From: Modestobacter sp.
Lineage (GTDB): Bacteria > Actinomycetota > Actinomycetes > Mycobacteriales > Geodermatophilaceae
Length of the DNA: 9,498 nt
Assembly: GCA_025963425.1 (NCBI GenBank)
Contig: JAOPUQ010000371.1
Coordinates: 1 to 9,498, forward strand
Direction of reading: 5' to 3'
Both the position numbers and the translations under genes were made by a program. The notes under the pieces are model-generated. The model had not been told where the DNA came from. It saw nothing but the letters and a program-made list of their open reading frames with translations, and did no database searches. Shown piece by piece: positions 1 through 6,142 of the stretch; within the stretch, counting starts at the first letter, position 1; the number at the start of each line of letters is the position of its first letter.

Positions 1-118
1 CATGGCCGGCCGGGTCGCCGGCACCGGTCAGGTGGGCGCGGGCCTGGTCCAGCCGCCGCAGGCGTGCTTCGAGCAGGCGCTGGCCGCCCTCGCCGAGGAG
101 TCCCGCGCCGCGGTCTGA
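1..118 (+). CDS. 3' end of an unidentified reading frame
   Basis: Frame 2 is open from the left edge to a TGA at 116-118 and encodes about 38 residues ending LAALAEESRAAV. An ATG lies at 2-4, but the frame is open to the edge, so this may be the C-terminus of a longer gene. I recognise no family. The stop is followed at once, in the same frame, by sequence that reads as kptA. Either this is the real end of an upstream gene with the kptA 5' end deleted against it, or it is non-coding sequence joined by that deletion. It could also be a chance open frame, since long open frames are common at this GC content. Confidence 0.25.
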   Translation, partial: MAGRVAGTGQVGAGLVQPPQACFEQALAALAEESRAAV

Positions 119-521
119 GCGGACCACGGCCTGGACGCCGCCGGCTGGGTCGACGTCGACGACCTGCTCGCCGCGCTGGCCGCGCACGGGACGACGCTCA
201 GCCGGGCGCAGCTGGACGACGTCGTGGCCGGCAACGACGAGCAGCGGTTCGCCCTGGGCCCACCGGCACCCGGATCCGTGCCGACCAGGGGCACAGCGTT
301 CCGGTCGACCTCGGCCACCACCCGAGCGAGCCGCCGGCGGAGTTGTTCCACGGATCCGTCGAGCGGTTCCTGCCGGCCATCCTCGAGCGGGACCCGTCGT
401 CCTGCGGGTGGATGCCACCGGGATGGTGGCGGACGGCGCCACCTTCACCCGCTCGGACAACGGTCTGTGGCTGGTGGACGCCGTCCCGCCCCGGTTCCTG
501 CGCGTCCTCGGCGGGAGGTGA
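119..521 (+). pseudogene. kptA: kptA remnant (RNA 2'-phosphotransferase), frameshifted and internally deleted
   Basis: KptA/Tpt1 transfers a 2'-phosphate from RNA to NAD+. Its signature is readable here only by changing frame twice. Frame 2 (from 119) gives HGLDAAGWVDVDDLLAAL and VVAGNDEQRFAL, the winged-helix N-lobe. Near 254-258 the reading moves to frame 1, giving TGTRIRADQGHSVPVDL, then PPAELFHGSVERFLPAIL. Near 390-396 it moves to frame 3, giving VVLRVDATGMVADG, FTRSDNGLWLVDAVPPRFL and the TGA at 519-521. The first shift fits a one-base loss. The second coincides with loss of roughly 28-30 residues, the block that normally carries the HVHLS-type motif and the Gly-Arg-Arg-rich segment. The N-terminal start and the LRH motif are also absent. 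Catalytic Arg/His residues from both ends of the family's active site are therefore missing, and the gene cannot make an active enzyme. Family recognition is strong; the exact deletion size is an estimate. Confidence 0.85.
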
Positions 522-571
522 GGGGACCGTCGACGGAGTGGTCCCGGTGAATCGTCAGCCGGGGATGGGAT

Positions 572-592
572 GATCGTGCGCAACGGACGATC
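572..592. repeat. Inverted repeat upstream of the phosphatase gene
   Basis: GATCGT (572-577) and ACGATC (587-592) form a perfect 6-bp inverted repeat around a 9-nt spacer, 81 bp before the GTG start of the phosphatase gene. It could be an operator half-site pair or a leader hairpin. A second repeat in the same gap, GGGACC (523-528) with GGTCCC (540-545), sits just after the kptA remnant. Neither has further support, and such repeats arise by chance in GC-rich DNA. The 522-673 gap shows no convincing -10/-35 pair. Confidence 0.2.
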
Positions 593-673
593 GACGCCGA
601 CGGGGCGACGACGACGCGGTACGCAGGCGGGGGCGTTGTACTGGACGGTCCTCTGTCGGAGCTGGTCACGGCC

Positions 674-2377
674 GTGCCGCGGACCGAGCTGCAGCGCCTG
701 GTCCTGGGAACCGACTGGTCGCAGACGCCCCTCGGCCCCACGACCCAGTGGTCGCCGACGCTGCTGACCGCGGTGAGCACCGTCCTGAACTCGCGGTTCC
801 CGATGCTGCTCATGTGGGGCCCGGAGCTCGTCATGATCTACAACGACGGCTACGCGCCCACGCTCGGTGCGCGCCACCCCGCGGCGCTGGGCCGGCGGGT
901 CCCTGACATCTGGTCCGACGTCTGGCCCGACATCGCCGGCCTGGTCGAGGACGTGCTCGCCGGCGGGGTCACCTTCGCCGAGGACCTGCCGCTGGTGATG
1001 ACCCGGCACGGCTTCACCGAGGAGACCGCCTTCACCTTCTCCTACAGCCCCGTCATGGAGCCCGGCGGTCGGGTGGCCGGGGTTCTCAACACGGTCGTGG
1101 AGACGACTCCCCGGGTGCTCGCTGCCCGCCGGATGGGCGTGCTCCAGCGGCTGGGCAGCCTGCCGCGGTCGGTGCACGGCAGCACCGCCCAGGCGTGCGT
1201 GGCGGCGCTCGGGGTGCTCGCCGACGCCCGGGCAGACTGCCCGTTCGGCGTGGTCTACCTCGTGGAAGACGGCAGCGCCGAACTGCAGCTGGTCGCCAGC
1301 TACGGCCTGGGCGCCGGTGCACCCGAGAGGGTCCTCCCCGACGAGGTGCGCGAGGCCGTCGCGACCGGCGCCGTGATGACCACGACCGGGCTGTCGGCCC
1401 AGCTGCCGGAGCTGTCCGGGGACGGCGCCAGCCCGGCCGGGAAGGGTGACGTCGACACGGCGTTCGTGCTGCCCCTGACGGTGGCCGGCCTGAGCTCGCC
1501 GGTCGGCGCGCTCGTGCTGGGCACGAGCCCGCACCTGCGCCTGGACGAGGAGTACCGGGTCTTCCTCGCCCTGGCCGCCGGCCAGGTCGCCGCCGCGGTG
1601 ACCGACGCACAGGCCGTCGAGCGGGAGCGGCGCCGCGCCGAGGAGCGGGCCGAGCTGGACCGGGCCCGCGCCCAGTTCTTCACCGAGGTCGCCGTCACCC
1701 TGCAGCGCGCCGTCCTGGGTCCCACCGTCCTGCCCGCCGGGTTCGCCGTCCACTACGAACCGGCGACCGGGACCCTGGAGGTGGGTGGCGACTGGTACGA
1801 CGTCGTCGACCTGCCCGACGGCACGTACGGCGTGGTCGTCGGCGACGTGGTCGGCCGCGGCCTGCCCGCGGCCGCGGTGATGGGGCAGCTGCGCAGCGCC
1901 GGGCGGGCGCTGCTGCTGGAGAGCCGCTCGCCGGCGCACGTGCTCAGTGCGCTGGACCGGTTCGCCGCGCTGGTGCCCGGGGCCGTGTGCAGCACCGTCT
2001 TCTGCGCCATCGTCGACCCGGCCACGGGCACGCTGCGCTACAGCAGCGCCGGCCACGTGCCGGCCATCGTCGTCGAGGCCGACGGCACGTTCCGCTTCCT
2101 CACCGAGGCCGGCTCCCTGCCGCTCGCCGTGCTCGACGACCTGGACCGGCCCGAGGCCGACGTCCTCCTGCAGCCCGGCTCGACGCTGCTGCTCTACACC
2201 GACGGACTGGTGGAGCGCCGCGACGAGGACCTCGACGTGGGCATGGCCCGCGCGGCCGCCGCGCTCGCCGAGGGCCGGCACCTGGCGCCCGCCCAGCTCG
2301 TCGGGATGCTCACCAACCAGTTGCTGGACGACGCCCCCGACGACGACGTCGCCCTGCTGCTCTACCGCTGCGGCTGA
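674..2377 (+). CDS. PAS-GAF-SpoIIE/PP2C-family serine phosphatase
   Basis: This 567-residue protein is predicted to be a cytoplasmic signalling phosphatase of the PP2C_SIG (SpoIIE/RsbU) type, which dephosphorylates phosphoserine anti-sigma-factor antagonists (STAS proteins). Residues about 12-150 form a PAS sensor of the type seen in hybrid kinases (TDWSQTPLGP, PMLLMWGPE, YNDGY, ED at 103-104). Residues about 160-312 fit a GAF domain, and 313-336 form a charged helix (ERERRRAEERAELDRARAQ). Residues 350-567 are the phosphatase, with the expected metal-site motifs: GGDWYD (371-376), GDVVGRG (390-396), SAGH (458-461), YTDGLVE (508-514) and DDD (556-558). No membrane segment is visible, so it is probably a soluble sensor. 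The GTG at 674 has a weak GGAG at 658-661; no in-frame ATG, GTG or TTG lies between it and the stop at 548-550. No partner kinase, antagonist or sigma gene is adjacent. The PAS and GAF ligands are unknown. Confidence 0.9.
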   Translation: MPRTELQRLVLGTDWSQTPLGPTTQWSPTLLTAVSTVLNSRFPMLLMWGPELVMIYNDGYAPTLGARHPAALGRRVPDIWSDVWPDIAGLVEDVLAGGVTFAEDLPLVMTRHGFTEETAFTFSYSPVMEPGGRVAGVLNTVVETTPRVLAARRMGVLQRLGSLPRSVHGSTAQACVAALGVLADARADCPFGVVYLVEDGSAELQLVASYGLGAGAPERVLPDEVREAVATGAVMTTTGLSAQLPELSGDGASPAGKGDVDTAFVLPLTVAGLSSPVGALVLGTSPHLRLDEEYRVFLALAAGQVAAAVTDAQAVERERRRAEERAELDRARAQFFTEVAVTLQRAVLGPTVLPAGFAVHYEPATGTLEVGGDWYDVVDLPDGTYGVVVGDVVGRGLPAAAVMGQLRSAGRALLLESRSPAHVLSALDRFAALVPGAVCSTVFCAIVDPATGTLRYSSAGHVPAIVVEADGTFRFLTEAGSLPLAVLDDLDRPEADVLLQPGSTLLLYTDGLVERRDEDLDVGMARAAAALAEGRHLAPAQLVGMLTNQLLDDAPDDDVALLLYRCG

Positions 2378-2403
2378 CCCGGGCCGGACCGGTCCGTCCC
2401 GGG
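2378..2403. terminator. Palindrome between convergent stops, probable bidirectional terminator
   Basis: The 27 bp between the phosphatase stop (ends 2377) and the pcaJ stop (begins 2405) is almost entirely one palindrome. Its arms are CCCGGGCCGGACC (2378-2390) and GGTCCGTCCCGGG (2391-2403), with one mismatched pair (C2384/T2397). The transcript of either strand could form a stem of up to about 11 bp with a short loop. There is no T-tract on either side, which is common in high-GC actinobacteria. Position and symmetry suggest a shared terminator; activity is inferred. Confidence 0.65.
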
Positions 2404-2404
2404 G

Positions 2405-3073
2405 TCAGCCGGTCGGCAGCACGCCCAGCTCGTCGGCGAAGGACAGCCGCGCCGCGGTGAGCCCCTGCAGCTCCACGGCGGTCAGCCCGGGCGCCATCTC
2501 CAGGACGACGAACCCCTCCGGCGTCACGTCCAGGACGGCGAGGTCGGTGTAGACCCGGTCGACGACCCCGGCCGCGGTCAGCGGGAACGAGCACCGCGGG
2601 AGCAGCTTCGGCCGGCCCTCCCGGGTGACGTGCGTGGTCATCACCAGCACCCGCTGGGCACCGACGGCGAGGTCCATCGCCCCGCCGACGGCCGGCGGCA
2701 TGGTGGCCACGTCGGTGATCCAGTTGGCCAGGTCGCCGCGCTCGGAGACCTGGAAGGCGCCGAGCACGGTCACGTCGATGTGGCCGCCCCGCATCATCAT
2801 GAAGGCGTCGGTGTGGTGGAAGAACGCCCCGCCGGGCAGCAGGGTGACCGGCTGCTTGCCCGCGTTGATCAGCTCCGGGTCCCCGGTGCCGGGCGCGGGC
2901 GCCGGTCCCATCCCCAGGATGCCGTTCTCCGAGTGGTAGACGATCTCCTTGTCCGGGCCCACCACGTCGGCCACCAGGGTGGGCAAGCCGATCCCGAGGT
3001 TGGCGTAGGAGCCGTCGGGGATGTCGGCGGCGACCCGCCGGGCCAGGTCGACGGCGGCCAGCGGCGCGATCAC
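2405..3073 (-). CDS. pcaJ: 3-oxoadipate CoA-transferase, subunit B
   Basis: This 222-residue protein is the beta subunit of succinyl-CoA:3-oxoadipate CoA-transferase. With PcaI it converts 3-oxoadipate to 3-oxoadipyl-CoA, the activating step of the beta-ketoadipate pathway. Family I CoA-transferase features are clear: NLGIGLPTLVADVV (25-38), the SENG motif with catalytic Glu49 (48-51) followed by GILGMGPAP, and GGAFFHHTDAFMMMRGGHIDVTVLGAFQVS (81-110), read as two adjacent blocks. Length matches the family. The GTG start at 3073 overlaps the pcaI TGA in a GTGA, suggesting translational coupling that would keep the subunits in step; a GAGGG lies a few bases upstream. It is the last gene of the operon, 1 bp from the palindrome. 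The related succinyl-CoA:acetoacetate transferases (ScoB, AtoA) have the same fold, so the 3-oxoadipate assignment rests on the catB-catC-pcaD context. Confidence 0.92.
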   Translation of the reverse strand: MIAPLAAVDLARRVAADIPDGSYANLGIGLPTLVADVVGPDKEIVYHSENGILGMGPAPAPGTGDPELINAGKQPVTLLPGGAFFHHTDAFMMMRGGHIDVTVLGAFQVSERGDLANWITDVATMPPAVGGAMDLAVGAQRVLVMTTHVTREGRPKLLPRCSFPLTAAGVVDRVYTDLAVLDVTPEGFVVLEMAPGLTAVELQGLTAARLSFADELGVLPTG

Positions 3074-3738
3074 GGGGCCCTCACCGCCACGACCCGGTCC
3101 ACGTAGATGCCGGGGGTCACGACGGCCTCCGGGTCCAGCTCGCCGAGCTCCACGAACTCCTCCACCTGCACCACGGTGAGCGCCGCGGCGGTCGCCATCG
3201 TCGGCCCGAAGTTCCGCGCGGCGGTGCGGTAGACCAGGTTGCCCCAGCGGTCGGCGCGGTGGGCCTTGACCAGGGCGACGTCGCCGGGCAGCGGCTCCTC
3301 GAAGACCTGCCGCCGTCCGCCGAGCACCCGGACCTCCTTGCCCTCGGCGAGCAGGGTGTCCGCGCCGGTGGGGGTGAAGAACCCGCCCAGTCCGGCCCCG
3401 GCCGCCCGCATCCGCTCGCTCAACGTCCCCTGCGGGACCAGTTCCAGCTCGATCTCCCCGGCCCGCCACAACTCCTCGAACCAGATCGAGCCGGCCGACC
3501 GGGGGTAGGAGCAGACGATCTTCCGGACCCGGCGCTCCCGGATCAGCGCGGCGACGTCCCGCTCGCCGCTGCCGGCGTTGTTGGTGACCACGGTCAGGTC
3601 GCGGGCGCCCTGGTCCAGCAGCGCGTGCACCAGTTCGACGGGGACACCGGAGTCGCCGAAGCCACCGATCAGCACGGTGGCTTCGTCCCCGATGCCGGCG
3701 ACGGCGTCGGCCAGCGTCGCCACCCGCTTGTCGATCAA
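3070..3738 (-). CDS. pcaI: 3-oxoadipate CoA-transferase, subunit A
   Basis: This 222-residue protein is the alpha subunit partner of PcaJ. It carries the glycine-rich GGFGDSGVP (25-33), TNNAGSG (52-58), the PQGTLSERMRAAGAGLGGFFTPTG block (102-125, read as adjacent motifs) and RWGNLVYR (164-171), all typical of CoA-transferase subunit A. I place the start at TTG 3738-3736. The protein then begins IDKRVATLADAV, in register with the usual PcaI N-terminus, and the start overlaps the SDR stop as TTGA, the same architecture as three other junctions here. A G-rich GGGGGTG stretch just upstream could serve as ribosome-binding site. A longer in-frame reading to 3828 exists, but it would lie inside the SDR gene and adds an Arg-rich tail unlike the family. 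The 3' end overlaps pcaJ by 4 nt. Without the context it could be an acetoacetate CoA-transferase subunit. Confidence 0.92.
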   Translation of the reverse strand: MIDKRVATLADAVAGIGDEATVLIGGFGDSGVPVELVHALLDQGARDLTVVTNNAGSGERDVAALIRERRVRKIVCSYPRSAGSIWFEELWRAGEIELELVPQGTLSERMRAAGAGLGGFFTPTGADTLLAEGKEVRVLGGRRQVFEEPLPGDVALVKAHRADRWGNLVYRTAARNFGPTMATAAALTVVQVEEFVELGELDPEAVVTPGIYVDRVVAVRAP

Positions 3739-4529
3739 CGCACCCCCGGCTCGCGCTGCGCCCGCCACTGCTCGAACTCGGTGGCGACGATGCGCTGGTC
3801 GTGCACGCCGGCGGCAGCAGGTGAGCACAGCCAGCGGATCGGCGGGCCCATCACCGCGGGGTCGAGCAGGTGCGCCCGCAGGTCGGGCGGGAAGCCCTCC
3901 GGGATCATCCCGGTGGCGGTCGCCCCGCCGGGCAGCAGCACGTTGACGGTGACGCCGCTGCCCTCGAGGTCGGCGGCCATGATCCGGGACAGCGCCTCGG
4001 CGCCGGCCCGCGCGGGCCCGTAGGGCACGAACCCCTTCCGCACCATCGTCTCGTGGTTCATCGACACGTTGACCACCCGGCCGCTCCCGGCCTCGAGCAA
4101 CCGGGGGACGACGGCGCGCGCCACCAGGAAGTAACCGGTCAGGTTGGTCCGCACCACGTCCCGGAACCCGTCGGGGGAGACCGCCCAGAACGGCTGCGGC
4201 TCGGACAGGAACCGCGGGTTCACCGTCCGCATGCCGATGCCGGCGTTGTTCACCAGGACGTCGAGGCCGCCGAGTGCGTCCACTGCCTGGTCGACCCCGC
4301 GCGCCACGTCGTCCTCGTCGCGCACGTCCATGCCGATCCCGACGGCCCGACCGGTCTGCTGGGCGCCCAGCTCCTGGGCGGCCACCTCGGCCCGGCCGGC
4401 GTACCGCCCGGTCAGCGCCACCGAGGCGCCCGCGGCGAGCAGCGCCGCCGCCATCCCGGCGCCCAGCCCGCTCGTGCCGCCGGTGATCAGCACGCGTACC
4501 CCGTCCGCGCGGACGTCGTCGTCGCTCAC
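3735..4529 (-). CDS. Short-chain dehydrogenase/reductase with YxxxR active site
   Basis: This 264-residue classical-type SDR has the Rossmann motif TGGTSGLG (16-23), TGR at 40-42 (an Arg after beta-2 hints at NADP preference), DV at 68-69, NNAG (94-97), Asn129, and a catalytic segment with Ser156 and Tyr170. Where classical SDRs have Tyr-x-x-x-Lys, this protein reads YGPAR, with Arg174 (codon CGG at 4010-4008). The tail (PPIRWL, then VHDQRIVATEFEQW) resembles an uncharacterised SDR group rather than FabG. The start is GTG 4529; no strong ribosome-binding site is visible. It is preceded by a 65-bp gap after pcaD, the largest in the operon, and overlaps pcaI by 4 nt. No step from guaiacol to 3-oxoadipyl-CoA needs an SDR, so the substrate is unknown. 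Candidates are a side-chain alcohol or ketone of a related aromatic, or a side product. Family certain, role unassigned. Confidence 0.9.
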   Translation of the reverse strand: MSDDDVRADGVRVLITGGTSGLGAGMAAALLAAGASVALTGRYAGRAEVAAQELGAQQTGRAVGIGMDVRDEDDVARGVDQAVDALGGLDVLVNNAGIGMRTVNPRFLSEPQPFWAVSPDGFRDVVRTNLTGYFLVARAVVPRLLEAGSGRVVNVSMNHETMVRKGFVPYGPARAGAEALSRIMAADLEGSGVTVNVLLPGGATATGMIPEGFPPDLRAHLLDPAVMGPPIRWLCSPAAAGVHDQRIVATEFEQWRAQREPGVR

Positions 4530-4558
4530 CCGGGCGACGCTAGCCCCGTGGGGTCGGA

Positions 4559-4570
4559 CGTGCTGGCACG
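4559..4570. repeat. Small inverted repeat in the pcaD-SDR gap
   Basis: CGTGC and GCACG flank a 2-nt spacer (TG) within the 65-bp gap 4530-4594 between pcaD and the SDR gene. This is the only gap of such size inside the operon, so it could hold an internal promoter, an operator or an RNA processing site. No clear -10/-35 or T-tract is visible. Support is positional only. Confidence 0.2.
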
Positions 4571-4594
4571 GCGCGACGACCCCGTTGCCGCCGG

Positions 4595-5359
4595 TCAGAT
4601 GCCCAGGTGCTCGCGCAGCGCCGCGTTGACGACGTCGGCGTCGGTGGCGACGGGCAGGTGCCCGGCGCCCGGGACGACGACGAACTGCGCACCGGGGATC
4701 CCCTCGGCCAGCTCCCGCATCATCTCCCCGGTGGTGGCGGGGTCCTCGGCGCCGGCGATGGCCAGCGTCGGCGCGGCGATCTCACCCAGCCGCTCGCGGA
4801 CGTCGAAGGCGCCGATCGCCTCGCAGCAGGAGGCGTAGCCCTCCGCGGGCGTCGCCCGCAGCATGGCCAGCAGCCGCTCGGCCACCGCGGGTTCCCGTTC
4901 GGCGAACTCCCGGGTGAACCAGGTCCCCGCACGCGACGGCACGAGGAACGCGGTCCCCTGCTCGCGCACCTGCTGGGCCCGCACCGCCCACGACGGCGGG
5001 TCGGCGAACTGGGCCGCCGTGGCGATGAGCGCCAGCTTCTCGACCCGTTCCGGGACGGTCAGCGCGAGCTCCTGGCCGATCGCACCGCCGATCGACACCC
5101 CGGCGTAGGAGAACCGCTGGACGCCGAGGTCGTCGAGCAGGGCCAGCACGTCGGCCGCCAGGTCGGCCATGGTGCACGCCCCCGGCACCACCTCGGAGCC
5201 GCCATGGCCCCGGAGGTCGTACCGCACGACCCGGTGGGTGCCGGCGAACGCGGTGACCTGGGTGTCGAACAGCCCGACGTCGGTGCCCAGTGAGGGTCCC
5301 AGCACCAGGACAGGGGCGTCGGGCGGGCCGTCCTCGACGGCGTGCAGTCGTGCGGTCAT
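4595..5359 (-). CDS. pcaD: 3-oxoadipate enol-lactonase
   Basis: This 254-residue alpha/beta-hydrolase hydrolyses 3-oxoadipate enol-lactone to 3-oxoadipate in the cytoplasm. Visible features in order are: GPSLGTD (21-27, oxyanion-hole region), YDLRGHG (47-53), the nucleophile elbow GVSIGG with Ser89, GAEDPAT with Asp206, and GAGHLP with His234. This gives a complete Ser-Asp-His triad. GPSLGT, YDLRGHG, GVSIGG and the length of about 255 are characteristic of PcaD. It is the free-standing form, not fused to carboxymuconolactone decarboxylase as in the PcaL proteins of many actinobacteria. The ATG at 5359 overlaps the TGA of the NTF2-like gene as ATGA, so translation is probably coupled. It takes the product of CatC, two genes upstream, and feeds PcaIJ downstream. 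Confidence 0.93.
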   Translation of the reverse strand: MTARLHAVEDGPPDAPVLVLGPSLGTDVGLFDTQVTAFAGTHRVVRYDLRGHGGSEVVPGACTMADLAADVLALLDDLGVQRFSYAGVSIGGAIGQELALTVPERVEKLALIATAAQFADPPSWAVRAQQVREQGTAFLVPSRAGTWFTREFAEREPAVAERLLAMLRATPAEGYASCCEAIGAFDVRERLGEIAAPTLAIAGAEDPATTGEMMRELAEGIPGAQFVVVPGAGHLPVATDADVVNAALREHLGI

Positions 5360-5856
5360 GTCCGTCCTCGTCGGGGGAGTGCGGCGGAGCGGGCGGTCTC
5401 GAGGGTGAAGCGGTGCTGGTCCCATCCTGCCGCCAGCGGTGCCCAGTAGGAGAAGCGAACCTGCTTGAGCGTGTAGCGCCAGCCCTCCGCCGTCCGCACC
5501 AGCCGGTCGGCGTACCTGCCGGCGGCCACGTGCGGGACGCCGTCGACGACACACGGCTGCCACAGGAGTGAGCGGACCGCGGCCGTGTCGCCGTCCACGG
5601 TCACCTCCAGGTTCGAGACGTGGTGCCAGAAGGCCGTGAGGCCGCCGCCGGCCAGCCCACCGAAGAAGGCCAGTAGGTCCTCGCGCCCCGTGGCGACACT
5701 GAGGCCGTCGAAGGACCCGTCCGGGGTGAACAGCTCGACCAGCCCCGAGCAGTCGCCGTCGTCGAGCAGCCGGCAGTAGACGGCGTCCAGGGTGCGGATC
5801 GCCTCGACGTCCTCCACCCGCTGCAGCCGCGCCTCCAGGTCGGCCGCCGCGGTCAC
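5356..5856 (-). CDS. NTF2/SnoaL-like protein of unknown role
   Basis: This 166-residue protein belongs to the NTF2-like cone fold (SnoaL-type). An N-terminal helical segment (DLEARLQRVEDVEAIRTL) leads to YCRLLDDGD, LFTPDGSFDG (42-51), and FWHHVSNLEVTVDGDTAAVRSLLW (76-99, read as adjacent strands), then GRYADRLVRTAEGWRY. The His78-His79 pair with Asn82 and the acidic DDGD loop (32-35) lie where family members often line the pocket. The fold hosts isomerases, cyclases, dehydratases and non-catalytic binding proteins, so a reaction cannot be named. I choose GTG 5856, which overlaps the catC TGA as GTGA; no strong ribosome-binding site is seen, consistent with coupling. The 3' end overlaps pcaD as ATGA. 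Being wedged between the isomerase and lactonase genes suggests a role on lactone or muconate intermediates, but that is inference. The tail after residue 150 is basic and likely disordered. Confidence 0.85.
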   Translation of the reverse strand: MTAAADLEARLQRVEDVEAIRTLDAVYCRLLDDGDCSGLVELFTPDGSFDGLSVATGREDLLAFFGGLAGGGLTAFWHHVSNLEVTVDGDTAAVRSLLWQPCVVDGVPHVAAGRYADRLVRTAEGWRYTLKQVRFSYWAPLAAGWDQHRFTLETARSAALPRRGRT

Positions 5857-6140
5857 GGGCTGGCCGTCAGCGCCGAGGGGTGCTCGGTCAGCGGCGTGAC
5901 CTGGACCTTCATGAAGGGGAACAGCGGCAGGTTCCAGAGGATCTCGTGCAGTTCGTCGCTGGACTCGACGTCGAAGACGCTGATGTTGCTGTACTGACCG
6001 ACGACCCGCCACAGGTGGACCCACCTCCCGGCCCGCTGGTGTTCCAGCGCACGGGCCTTCTCGGTGGCCAGGAGCGTCGTGCGCTCCTCGGGATCGAGGT
6101 CGCGGGGGACGGCGACGTCCATCCGGACGTGGAACAGCAT
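5853..6140 (-). CDS. catC: Muconolactone delta-isomerase
   Basis: This 95-residue protein isomerises (+)-muconolactone to 3-oxoadipate enol-lactone in the catechol branch. It opens MLFHVRMDVAVP and continues EKARALEHQRAGRW, HLWRVVGQYSNISVFDVES, ELHEILWNLPLFPFMKVQVTPL. The last stretch is the family hallmark (LPLFP, then MxVxVTPL). The length matches the roughly 92-97 residues of known CatC, which assembles as a decamer of ferredoxin-like subunits. The ATG at 6140 is 2 bp after the catB stop and has a good GAGGAG six bases upstream, so the start is secure. The stop overlaps the start of the NTF2-like gene. Its substrate comes from CatB, just upstream. Confidence 0.96.
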   Translation of the reverse strand: MLFHVRMDVAVPRDLDPEERTTLLATEKARALEHQRAGRWVHLWRVVGQYSNISVFDVESSDELHEILWNLPLFPFMKVQVTPLTEHPSALTASP

Positions 6141-6142
6141 GG

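Noticed and set aside
64..573. 169-codon intact + strand gene at the left end
   Set aside because: Only the middle (about residues 65-115) is real KptA sequence; both ends are out-of-frame translation, so it is part of a pseudogene, not a new gene.
2405..3469. pcaJ extended upstream to a 354-residue protein
   Set aside because: The extra N-terminal 130 residues are the pcaI region read in the wrong frame; the GTG at 3073 gives the exact family length and a GTGA overlap.
3070..3738. Acetoacetate CoA-transferase (scoA/atoD) for the transferase pair
   Set aside because: The sequence alone cannot fully separate these, but adjacency to catB, catC and pcaD makes 3-oxoadipate the logical acceptor.
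3870..4838. 322-codon open frame on the + strand opposite the SDR and pcaD genes
   Set aside because: It spans two well-defined minus-strand genes and their intergenic gap, and its product is His/Pro/Gly-rich without domain features.
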